From positions 1-14,038 of the forward strand of contig JAEWDP010000110.1 of assembly GCA_023390055.1 (NCBI GenBank): 14,038 nucleotides of DNA, written 5' to 3'. A program made the position numbers and the translations under genes. The stretch comes from Pseudomonadota bacterium. Its GTDB lineage: Bacteria > Pseudomonadota > Alphaproteobacteria > Rhizobiales > Rhizobiaceae. Below are positions 6,986-13,910 of the stretch, in pieces (the first letter of the stretch is position 1; each line of letters opens with the position of its first letter). The notes below the pieces were generated by a model. It was not told the DNA's origin, did no database searches, and saw nothing but the letters and a program-made list of their open reading frames with translations.

Positions 6986-8716
6986 ATGACAGCAGGAATT
7001 GCTTGCGATGTCCTGGTGATAGGTTCAGGCGCTTCCGGCCTGTCGGCAGCTGTAACGGCCGCCCATTTTGGGCTGAAGGTCGTCGTTGTAGAAAAGGAAC
7101 CCGTCTTCGGCGGGACAACAGCGTGGTCTGGTGGATGGCTGTGGATCCCGCGCAATCCGCTTGCGCGGGCAGCCGGTATCGACGAACCGTCCGAAGCACC
7201 AATGGAATACCTTCGCAGCGAGTTGAAGAACCGCGCTGGTGACCCACGTATTGCTGCCTTCCTGGCCAATGGCCCAGAAATGGTATCCTTCTTCCAGGAT
7301 TTTACCGCGATGCGCTGGGTCGACGGCAACCAGGTCCCGGATTTTCACGAGACGCCAGGTTCGGTCAAAGGTGGTCGGTCGGTCTGCGCTGCACCTTACG
7401 ACGGATATGAACTTGGCGGTTGGGTGAAGAAATTGAGACCACCGCTTGATGTCGTCAGTCTCTGGGGCATGGGGCTCGCCAGTGGCGCCGATATCCGTCA
7501 TTTTTTCCAGGCGACCCGTCAATGGCGTTCTGCATTTTACGCAGCAGGCCGGCTTGCACGACATGGCGTGGATCTTCTTCGGCATCGACGCGGGATGCAA
7601 CTGGTCAACGGAAACGCACTTGTTGCGCGGCTCTTGCGATCAGCGATCGATCTTGATGTGCAACTGATTGACAGTGCCTCGGTCAAGGAGCTTCTGACGG
7701 CAGAAGGCCGTGTCACCGGGGCCCGCATCAATTCCGTCGGCGGGGAGTTTCTGGTAGAGGCATGCCGCGGTGTCGTTCTGGCAACGGGAGGCTTTCCTCA
7801 TGATCGTAAACGTCTTGAACAATTGGCACCCCAGGCTGGAGGCGGGGCAGGGCATTTTTCCGCTGCCCCACGCTCCAACACGGGTGATGGGCTTAATCTT
7901 GCCGAGGCGGCAGGAGGGCGTGTAGCAGACGATCTCGTTTCCCCGTTGGCGCTCGCACCGGTCTCGCTGGTGCCGCAAAAAGGGGGCGGTGATGCGCATT
8001 TTCCGCATCTCATCGAGCGGGCAAAGCCGGGTATTATCGCGGTTACTCGAGCGGGTCGGCGATTTACCAGCGAAGCCGATAGTTACCATGATTTCATGGC
8101 AGCTCTGATTGCTGCCACTCCACCGGGCCAACCGATCGAGGCATGGCTGATTGCGGACCATGCCGCACAAAGGCGTTGGGGTCTTGGATGGGCGAAGCCT
8201 TTCCCATTTCCGACGGGTCCCGCCATTCGGTCCGGATACCTGAAGTTTGGCCGCAGCCTGAAAGATCTGGCTAAGGCCTGCGACCTCCCGGTCGAGACAT
8301 TCACCGATACGGTTGAACGGTTCAATAAATTTGCGCAAACCGGAAGTGATCCGGATTTTGGTCGTGGCCGCTCGATCTATAACCGTGTCCAAGGGGACCT
8401 GACCCACAAGCCAAATCCATCTCTGGCACCGCTTCACCAGGCACCATTTTATGCGGTGAAGATCGTCCCCGGATCACTTGGGACATTTTCCGGTTTGAGG
8501 ACCGATGCAACGGCACGCGTTCTTGGACAGGATGATCGGCCCATTCCGGGCCTTTATGCCGTTGGCAACGACATGGCCTCGATCATGGGCGGGCATTACC
8601 CATCCGGCGGGATCACCCTGGGGCCTGCAATGACATTCGGATATATCGCTGGCCGGGTTCTGGCCAAACAGCCGGTGAATGGCATCGACAAGAAACATAT
8701 GGAGGAAACATCATGA
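6986..8716 (+). CDS. FAD-dependent oxidoreductase, 3-ketosteroid delta-1-dehydrogenase / fumarate reductase flavoprotein family (copy 2)
   Basis: Encodes 576 aa from ATG 6986 with AGAGGAG upstream. GSGASG (13-18) begins the FAD fold, with Glu36 near the end of beta-2, then FGGTTAWSGGWLWIP (41-55). FTSEADSY (360-367) and PFYAV (487-491) place Tyr367 and Tyr489 at the same points as the paired tyrosines of copy 1. SIMGGHYPSGGITLGP (532-547) closes the FAD site. Copy 1 shares these motifs and others (for example NAL..R.LRSA.DL.V and AKPGII/SKPGII) and is the same length, but the proteins are clearly diverged and are not a recent duplication. No signal peptide. It overlaps the NIPSNAP gene by ATGA (8713-8716). 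It probably performs a second desaturation or a reduction on a ring ketone in the same pathway; the exact reaction is not readable from sequence. Confidence 0.9.
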   Translation: MTAGIACDVLVIGSGASGLSAAVTAAHFGLKVVVVEKEPVFGGTTAWSGGWLWIPRNPLARAAGIDEPSEAPMEYLRSELKNRAGDPRIAAFLANGPEMVSFFQDFTAMRWVDGNQVPDFHETPGSVKGGRSVCAAPYDGYELGGWVKKLRPPLDVVSLWGMGLASGADIRHFFQATRQWRSAFYAAGRLARHGVDLLRHRRGMQLVNGNALVARLLRSAIDLDVQLIDSASVKELLTAEGRVTGARINSVGGEFLVEACRGVVLATGGFPHDRKRLEQLAPQAGGGAGHFSAAPRSNTGDGLNLAEAAGGRVADDLVSPLALAPVSLVPQKGGGDAHFPHLIERAKPGIIAVTRAGRRFTSEADSYHDFMAALIAATPPGQPIEAWLIADHAAQRRWGLGWAKPFPFPTGPAIRSGYLKFGRSLKDLAKACDLPVETFTDTVERFNKFAQTGSDPDFGRGRSIYNRVQGDLTHKPNPSLAPLHQAPFYAVKIVPGSLGTFSGLRTDATARVLGQDDRPIPGLYAVGNDMASIMGGHYPSGGITLGPAMTFGYIAGRVLAKQPVNGIDKKHMEETS

Positions 8717-9324
8717 CACTTTACGAGCTTGCGACACTCGATACTGTAATCTTCGGTGCGGGCAAGGCATCTGCCGGCCTGGAAGCCTGGATCGGCGAAG
8801 GCAAAGGCCGTCTTTGTGGTGCATGGGGGACCGATATCGGTTCGCTGAACCGGGTTTTCGTTTTACGCGCATTTGATGATCTCGATTCGCTGATGACAGA
8901 GCGTGAACGTGCCATTCGCAGCTCCAACCCGTTCGGATGTGCCGAACAGCTGGTCTCGCTCAATATGGAAAGCTACCGGGCTTTGGATTTCCTGCCTCCA
9001 GTGGAGGCCGGGACTTTCGGCCCGATCTACGAATTCCGGACCTACCGGACAAAGATCAATGGCATCGTCCCGACCATGGAAAAATGGAAGGAAGCAGTGC
9101 CGCCGCGCGAGGCCTATTCCAAGCTGACAGTTGCAATGTATGGGCTGGACGGTCAACCGCGACTGACACAGATCTGGCCATATGAGAGCCTGGCCGCGCG
9201 TGCCGAGGCACGTAGCCGGTCGGTGGCAGATGGCAAATGGCCACCGAAAGGCGGACCGGACTGGCTGACCCCGGACATGACCAGTCAGATCGCCCTTCCT
9301 TTGTCGTTTTCGCCGCTGAAATGA
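8713..9324 (+). CDS. NIPSNAP family protein (tandem dimeric alpha-beta barrel)
   Basis: Encodes 203 aa with two repeats of the NIPSNAP/ferredoxin-like barrel fold. Repeat 1 spans about 2-68 (LYELATLDTVIFGAG ... LCGAWGTDIGSLNRVFVL) and repeat 2 about 104-176 (PIYEFRTYRTKING ... QPRLTQIWPYESL). Both carry the family pattern of an initial YE-L/F-RTY-like strand, a helix, and then a strand ending in W or VFVL-Y/F-D/E. No catalytic residues are defined for this family. Bacterial members often sit in catabolic operons beside flavoproteins or aromatic-degradation genes and have been suggested to handle reactive intermediates. It is coupled by ATGA overlaps to the flavoprotein gene before it and the TIM-barrel gene after it, so a step tied to the flavoprotein product is plausible. 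Its role is otherwise unknown. Confidence 0.85.
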   Translation: MTLYELATLDTVIFGAGKASAGLEAWIGEGKGRLCGAWGTDIGSLNRVFVLRAFDDLDSLMTERERAIRSSNPFGCAEQLVSLNMESYRALDFLPPVEAGTFGPIYEFRTYRTKINGIVPTMEKWKEAVPPREAYSKLTVAMYGLDGQPRLTQIWPYESLAARAEARSRSVADGKWPPKGGPDWLTPDMTSQIALPLSFSPLK

Positions 9325-10145
9325 CGATGGTTACACTTTCTCTCGCCTTTCTGACCGCATCCGATGTCGGGCCTGTCGAAGCCATTCGCATTGCTGCGGC
9401 TACCGGCTATCAGAAGGTCGGTCTGCGCATCCTGCCAGCCGCAGCAACCGGTGAACCGGACTACCCGCTGCTCAACGATGATCATCTTTTGACAGATGTG
9501 CGGGCAGCGCTTTCCGATACGGGTATTAAAGTTGCCGATGTTGAGATTATCCGACTGAAGCCGGAAAATGATTGGGAACTGTTTGCCCGGTTTTGCGAAC
9601 GGTGTGAGGCGCTTGGCGCCTCGCATGTTCTCGTCGCAGGCGACGACAACGACAGTGGCCGCCTGACAGACAGCTTTGCACGGTTTTGCCAGATGGCAGC
9701 ACGCCATCGCTTGACGGCAGATCTCGAATTTATGCCCTGGACGGCAGTCCCGGATCTCAAGGCTGCATCGGCTGTGGTCGAGGCAGCCGGCCAGGGAAAT
9801 GGCGGCATCCTGGTTGATGCCCTGCATTTTGACAGATCACAGACCACCCTTGAGGACATTGCCGCCCTACCGCACAACAGGGTCAATTATGTCCAGTTCT
9901 GTGATGGAGAAGTGCCATATGATCCAAGCACAGAAGAGCTGATCCGGATTGCGCGTGGCGAGCGGCTTTTCCCCGGACTGGGCGGTATCGACATGCTCGG
10001 TTTTGCGCGTGCAGTGTCTCCCGATGCCACAATCAGTGTCGAGGTTCCGCATCGGATTATCGCAACAAAGATTGACGCCCTTGGTCGTGCAGCCATGGCG
10101 CATGCCGCGACGATGGCAATTTTGCGTGGAGCAGGGCGCATCTAG
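9321..10145 (+). CDS. Sugar phosphate isomerase/epimerase-like TIM-barrel protein (xylose isomerase-like / AP-endonuclease 2 fold)
   Basis: Encodes 274 aa from ATG 9321, which overlaps the NIPSNAP stop as ATGA; the frame extends upstream to 9237 but lacks a supported start there. The TIM-barrel metal-site pattern is visible: Glu136 in DLEFMPW, Asp166 and His169 in VDALHF, Gln192 in VQFCDG, and Glu241 in ISVEVPH. RGERLFPGLGGID (212-224) matches the family's R-x-PG-G-ID stretch. Members isomerise or epimerise sugars and cyclitol ketones; 3-dehydroshikimate dehydratases of the AsbF/QuiC type share this fold. The Glu-Asp-Gln-Glu spacing here resembles what I recall for QuiC-type enzymes, but that is memory and needs alignment. 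With the AroE-like gene in the divergent operon, a dehydratase or isomerase acting on an alicyclic ketone is an attractive guess. Last gene of the rightward operon. Confidence 0.85.
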   Translation: MTMVTLSLAFLTASDVGPVEAIRIAAATGYQKVGLRILPAAATGEPDYPLLNDDHLLTDVRAALSDTGIKVADVEIIRLKPENDWELFARFCERCEALGASHVLVAGDDNDSGRLTDSFARFCQMAARHRLTADLEFMPWTAVPDLKAASAVVEAAGQGNGGILVDALHFDRSQTTLEDIAALPHNRVNYVQFCDGEVPYDPSTEELIRIARGERLFPGLGGIDMLGFARAVSPDATISVEVPHRIIATKIDALGRAAMAHAATMAILRGAGRI

Positions 10146-10174
10146 CTTCTGGATGAAGAACAAGTCCGGCCGCC

Positions 10175-10188
10175 TGGTGACGTCACCA
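10175..10188. repeat. Perfect 14-bp palindrome
   Basis: TGGTGACGTCACCA is its own reverse complement. It lies 30 bases past the TIM-barrel stop. It may be a dimeric-regulator operator; no matching regulator gene of obvious fit is nearby. Confidence 0.4.
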
Positions 10189-10426
10189 TCACAAGGTCGC
10201 GACAAGGATAGGATGGGCGAATTCTGCATGCGCATTGTTCGCCTGTGCCTCATTCTTCCTGGGAATGGACGACCACGTGCCAGGGATCTATGCGCCAGTA
10301 GGGCAGTGCAACCGCATCACCTTATAATGGTTTTCTCCCTGTGGCGTCAGATCCAGATCAGAGCGGAATCGTTAATAATTCCTCCTTCGTCATTGTCGTG
10401 TACCCTCGTTCGCCCAGGCCAGGTTC

Positions 10427-10452
10427 GGAACCAATTCCGGTGGTGCCGGGTT
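10427..10452 (+). promoter_or_regulatory. Candidate EcfG (general stress sigma factor) promoter of ligD
   Basis: GGAAC (10427-10431) is followed by GGTT (10449-10452) after 17 bases, close to the alphaproteobacterial EcfG/RpoE2 consensus GGAAC-N16-18-CGTT. It ends 59 bases before the ligD ATG. In rhizobia some ku and ligD genes are known to depend on RpoE2, so the match is biologically sensible. One base of the -10 box departs from consensus. Confidence 0.5.
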
Positions 10453-10511
10453 AGTGCATTGTTCCTAATCGCTCTCGCCCGCTATTGATCAGACAGTGTC
10501 CGGAAATTGCC

Positions 10512-13151
10512 ATGACATCAGAGAAGCTTTCCTCTTATCGGGCAAAACGGGATTTCAAGCGCACGAAAGAGCCGAGCGGCGACGATGGGGTCGGCCGGTC
10601 AAACAAGCGACGTTTCATCATCCAGAAACACGACGCCCGGCGTCTTCACTATGACCTGCGCCTCGAGCTTGATGGTGTGTTCAAGTCCTGGGCTGTCACG
10701 AGAGGACCGTCTCTGGATCCAAAGGACAAGCGGTTGGCCGTTGAGGTAGAGGATCATCCCCTCGACTATGGCGACTTTGAAGGCACGATCCCGAAAGGCC
10801 AGTATGGCGGCGGTACCGTCATGCTCTGGGACCGCGGCTATTGGGAGCCGGAAGGCAAAAAACTCCCGGAAGATGCCCTGAAGAAGGGTGATCTGAAATT
10901 CACGCTCGATGGCAAGCGTCTTCGGGGCAGTTTCGTTCTCGTCAGAATGCGTAATGACCGTGATGGCGGAAAGCGAACCAACTGGTTGCTGATCAAGCAT
11001 CATGATGAACACTCGGTCGAGAAGAATGGCGAGGGCATTCTCGACGAGAATGCGACGTCGGTCGCATCGGGGCGCACGATGGAACAGATTGCTGAGGGTC
11101 GTGGGCGCAAACCGAAACCATTCATGATGGACAATGCCGAGGTGAATGCCGATGCCGTCTGGGACAGCAAACAAGGAATGGCGGCCGATATGCGCAAGAC
11201 GAACTCGAAGACAAACGTGAAGCGAGACAGTTCCGTTGACCTTCCCAAGTTCATTGCACCACAACTTTGCAAGTCGCTGGCACGCCCCCCGTCTGGTGAT
11301 CAGTGGCTGCATGAAATCAAGTTCGATGGCTACCGTATCCAGTTGCGCAGCGTCGATGGCAAAGTGACCCTGAAGACACGCAAGGGTCTCGACTGGACCG
11401 CAAGATTCACCGCGATTGCAAAGGTTGCATCGACATTTCCAGATTGCATTGTAGACGGTGAGATCTGCGCGCTCGACGACAATGGCGCTCCTGATTTTGC
11501 CGCGCTTCAAGCCGCCTTGTCGGAAGGCAAGGCTGACAATCTCGTCTATTTCGCATTCGATCTCCTGCATGATGGCACAGAAGACCTGCGGTCGAAGCGA
11601 CTGGTCGAGCGGAAGGCACGACTGCAACGCCTTGTGGCGGATACCACAGACGATCCCCACATTCGTTTTGTCGAGCATTTTGAAACCGGCGGCGATGCGG
11701 TCCTTCGCTCCGCCTGCAAGCTTTCTCTCGAAGGTATTATCTCCAAGCGGGCCGGCGCGTCCTATCAGTCGGGCAGGACCGAAACCTGGGTAAAGTCGAA
11801 ATGCCGGGCAGGCCATGAGGTCGTGATCGGCGGTTATGCGAAGACAAGCGGGAAATTCCGCTCGTTGCTGGTCGGTGTCCATCGCGACGAGCATTTTGTC
11901 TACGTTGGCCGTGTCGGGACAGGCTATGGTGCAAGGAAGGTCAAAACACTCCTGCCGAAGCTGGAGGCTTTGGAAACATCAAGATCGCCATTTACCGGTA
12001 TTGGCGCCCCCAAGAAGGAGAAAGAGGTTTTCTGGCTTAAGCCCGAGCTTGTCGCCGAAATAGAATTTGCGGGCTGGACCGCTGATGGCCTTGTCCGCCA
12101 GGCCGCCTTCAAGGGGCTCAGGGAAGACAAGCCTGCTGCAGAGGTCGAGACGGACAAGCCAGCTCGTCCAGACAGGACGGAGGTTCGAAAACCCAAGGGA
12201 GCCGTGGAAGGCAAACCGGTGCGTCGCAAAGGTGCGAAAGCGGAGGTTATGGGCGTTCTAATCTCCAGCCCCGACAAGGCTTTGTGGCCGGACGACGGGG
12301 ATGGCAGACCCGTCACGAAGGAAGATCTGGCCCGCTATCACGAGGCCGTCGGTCTATGGTTGATCGAACATGTCAAAGGGCGGCCCTGTTCAATCATTCG
12401 AGCGCCTAACGGCATCAATGGGGAGCAATTCTTTCAGCGACATGCTCTGCCGGGCACCTCAAACCTCCTCGAACTGGTCGAGATCTCGGGTGACAAGAAA
12501 CCGTACCTGCAGGTAGATCGCGTTGAAGGTCTCGCAGCCATTGCGCAGATTGGTGGCATTGAACTTCATCCATGGAATTGCGCGCCCGGTCAGCCGGAAG
12601 TTCCGGGTCGGCTGGTCTTTGATCTGGATCCGGGACCAGACGTCCTCTTTTCGGCCGTCGTTGAGGCCGCACGCGAAATACGCGATCGTCTCGATGAACT
12701 TGGTCTGATCAGCTTTTGCAAAACAACCGGTGGAAAGGGGCTGCATGTCGTGACACCGATTTCGGTCGATGCACGCAGTTCTCTATCGTGGACGCAAGCC
12801 AAGGGCTTTGCCCACGACGTCTGTCAAAGGATGGCGCGCGACACACCGGATCGTTATCTCATCAAGATGTCGAAAAGCCTCCGTGGCGGACGGATTTTTC
12901 TCGACTATCTGCGCAATGATCGCACGGCAACCGCCGTCGCTCCACTTTCTCCGCGGGCACGTCCAGGTGCAACCGTATCCATGCCCTTGACATGGACGCA
13001 GGTCAGAACCGATCTAGACCCGACACGATTTACGATCCGGACCGTGCCAGGTCTTCTCGCCAAATCCTCCGCGTGGCAGGACTATGACGACGGTGAGCGA
13101 TCTCTCAAACAGGCGCTTCGGCGGCTTTCCAAAACGGAGAAGGGTGGTTGA
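10512..13151 (+). CDS. ligD: ATP-dependent DNA ligase LigD (PE-LIG-POL), bacterial non-homologous end joining
   Basis: Encodes 879 aa in three domains that repair double-strand breaks with Ku. The N-terminal 3'-phosphoesterase (about 35-170) has IIQKHDARRLHYDLRLE with His40, His46, Asp48 and Arg50, plus His82; spacing matches the Pseudomonas aeruginosa active-site residues. The ATP-dependent ligase (about 245-545) has adenylated-lysine motif KFDGYR (Lys270), EGIISKR and WVKSKC. A basic linker follows. The polymerase/primase domain (about 590-879) has the metal pair D704-L-D706 in FDLDPGP, then GGKGLHV and FLDYLRNDR. Domain order is as in P. aeruginosa and rhizobia, unlike the mycobacterial POL-PE-LIG. 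I chose ATG 10512 over the in-frame TTG 10485 because GGAAA precedes it and homologues begin near there. No ku gene lies in the window. An EcfG-like promoter upstream suggests stress control. All three catalytic sets look intact. Confidence 0.95.
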   Translation: MTSEKLSSYRAKRDFKRTKEPSGDDGVGRSNKRRFIIQKHDARRLHYDLRLELDGVFKSWAVTRGPSLDPKDKRLAVEVEDHPLDYGDFEGTIPKGQYGGGTVMLWDRGYWEPEGKKLPEDALKKGDLKFTLDGKRLRGSFVLVRMRNDRDGGKRTNWLLIKHHDEHSVEKNGEGILDENATSVASGRTMEQIAEGRGRKPKPFMMDNAEVNADAVWDSKQGMAADMRKTNSKTNVKRDSSVDLPKFIAPQLCKSLARPPSGDQWLHEIKFDGYRIQLRSVDGKVTLKTRKGLDWTARFTAIAKVASTFPDCIVDGEICALDDNGAPDFAALQAALSEGKADNLVYFAFDLLHDGTEDLRSKRLVERKARLQRLVADTTDDPHIRFVEHFETGGDAVLRSACKLSLEGIISKRAGASYQSGRTETWVKSKCRAGHEVVIGGYAKTSGKFRSLLVGVHRDEHFVYVGRVGTGYGARKVKTLLPKLEALETSRSPFTGIGAPKKEKEVFWLKPELVAEIEFAGWTADGLVRQAAFKGLREDKPAAEVETDKPARPDRTEVRKPKGAVEGKPVRRKGAKAEVMGVLISSPDKALWPDDGDGRPVTKEDLARYHEAVGLWLIEHVKGRPCSIIRAPNGINGEQFFQRHALPGTSNLLELVEISGDKKPYLQVDRVEGLAAIAQIGGIELHPWNCAPGQPEVPGRLVFDLDPGPDVLFSAVVEAAREIRDRLDELGLISFCKTTGGKGLHVVTPISVDARSSLSWTQAKGFAHDVCQRMARDTPDRYLIKMSKSLRGGRIFLDYLRNDRTATAVAPLSPRARPGATVSMPLTWTQVRTDLDPTRFTIRTVPGLLAKSSAWQDYDDGERSLKQALRRLSKTEKGG

Positions 13152-13170
13152 TGGGGAGGCATTTGCATTG

Positions 13171-13692
13171 ATGGACCCGCAAGCCGCACTTGAGAGATTC
13201 CGCTCACTGCCGCCAATCACACCGCAGGAACTTGTTGGCCTGTGGAAGGGGCGCGGTATTCCAACCGGGCACCCCCTTGATGGTATTCTTGAAGAACTTG
13301 GCTGGTTCGGAAAAAGGTTCATGCCGGAACTGCGGGCAGATGCCTTGCTGTTCCGGTCCGGCGAGCGTCGACTGATCGCCATCAACCCGGCATGGATACC
13401 GATCCGGCTGGCGCTCCGTTTCCATCGGCTTGGACGCGCCAGCGTTACCCATCGTGTCTTCTCAGGTGTTCAGGGTCTTCTTCGGGCAAAAGGCCCAGTC
13501 GCCTCCGTCAAATCCTTACCATTCATGGGAGCGACAAGTGCTGCCATGCTTTATGACGATCAACCGATCACGGACTATTTCCGTCAGATTGATGAGGGGG
13601 AGGTCATGGGGATTATGACGATTGAGGGCGACCATCGGCTGTATTTCTTCGAACTTGATCGCGTCGAGGAGCGGTCGGCTTCGCATCCGTGA
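13171..13692 (+). CDS. GXWXG / DUF4334 domain protein of unknown function
   Basis: Encodes 173 aa. The N-terminal GXWXG domain (about 8-65) contains LVGLWKGRGIPTGHPLDG (21-38) with Gly23, Trp25 and Gly27, then LGWFGKRF (43-50). The C-terminal DUF4334 domain (about 115-165) contains MLYDDQPITDYFRQID (126-141). The pair of domains occurs together in bacteria and fungi and no biochemical function is established. No signal peptide. GGGGAGG (13153-13159) precedes the start; the TTG at 13168 has 8-base spacing and is an alternative, ATG 13171 has 11. The frame is open back to 13084, inside ligD, but those starts lack support. Only 19 bases separate it from ligD, with no terminator between, so it is probably cotranscribed and may share its stress regulation. 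Confidence 0.85.
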   Translation: MDPQAALERFRSLPPITPQELVGLWKGRGIPTGHPLDGILEELGWFGKRFMPELRADALLFRSGERRLIAINPAWIPIRLALRFHRLGRASVTHRVFSGVQGLLRAKGPVASVKSLPFMGATSAAMLYDDQPITDYFRQIDEGEVMGIMTIEGDHRLYFFELDRVEERSASHP

Positions 13693-13793
13693 TGAGGCCT
13701 TGAAAATGCTGACGGCGGTCACCATCTAATGCGCATACCCGTTTGATAGCCGCATGCAGCAGGTTGCCTGCCGTGTGATGTTGTCCGGGATCA

Positions 13794-13832
13794 CAGGGCG
13801 CTCCCCGAAAGGGTCGAGTGCCCTGTTTGTTT
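13794..13832 (+). terminator. Rho-independent terminator after the ligD-DUF4334 unit
   Basis: CAGGGCGCTC (13794-13803) pairs with GAGTGCCCTG (13816-13825) with one G-U, and CCC/GGG around a GAAA tetraloop extends the stem inside. TTTGTTT (13826-13832) follows directly. It lies about 100 bases past the stop of the DUF4334 gene, with nothing recognisable in between. Confidence 0.75.
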
Positions 13833-13910
13833 CTGCGCCAGGAATGTCAGAAGGCGCGGTCCAAAAAGACACCACGCAATTTCACTCGACGTAGGTTTCT
13901 GTGTCGGGCT

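Larger units (their letters stand above)
10146..10511. other. Intergenic region between the catabolic operon and ligD
   Basis: About 366 bp without a convincing gene. It holds a 14-bp palindrome (10175-10188), a 6-bp stem with a 16-base loop (GGCGAA 10216-10221 with TTCGCC 10238-10243), a TATAAT at 10323-10328 without a -35 box, an inverted GGAAT/ATTCC pair (10365-10382), and an EcfG-like promoter (10427-10452). No clear terminator for the upstream operon is visible. Confidence 0.7.

Noticed and set aside
3132..8716. Calling the two flavoproteins true 3-ketosteroid delta-1-dehydrogenases (kstD) and the locus a steroid-degradation cluster
   Set aside because: Only family-level motifs support KstD. 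No Kst/Hsa-type partner genes, mce transporters or thiolases are present, and the neighbours point to sugar- or cyclitol-like chemistry.
10323..10328. TATAAT as a promoter for ligD or a small RNA
   Set aside because: No -35 box at 16-18 bases upstream and no transcript-like structure following; the EcfG-like site is closer to the ligD start.
9949..10488. Plus-strand open frame extending from the TIM-barrel gene into the gap before ligD
   Set aside because: More than a third of it lies out of frame within the TIM-barrel gene; no ribosome binding site and no recognisable domain.
10485..10511. TTG at 10485 as the ligD start
   Set aside because: No ribosome binding site, and it adds a tail not typical of the family; the ATG at 10512 has GGAAA upstream and gives the expected N-terminus.
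10599..11894. Open frame of about 430 codons on the minus strand inside ligD
   Set aside because: Antisense to the phosphoesterase and ligase domains of LigD, whose motifs are intact; its translation has no family features. Such long shadows are common opposite GC-rich genes.
13084..13170. Start of the DUF4334 gene inside ligD at 13084
   Set aside because: It would overlap ligD by 68 bases without a ribosome binding site, whereas GGGGAGG at 13153-13159 serves a start at 13168 or 13171.
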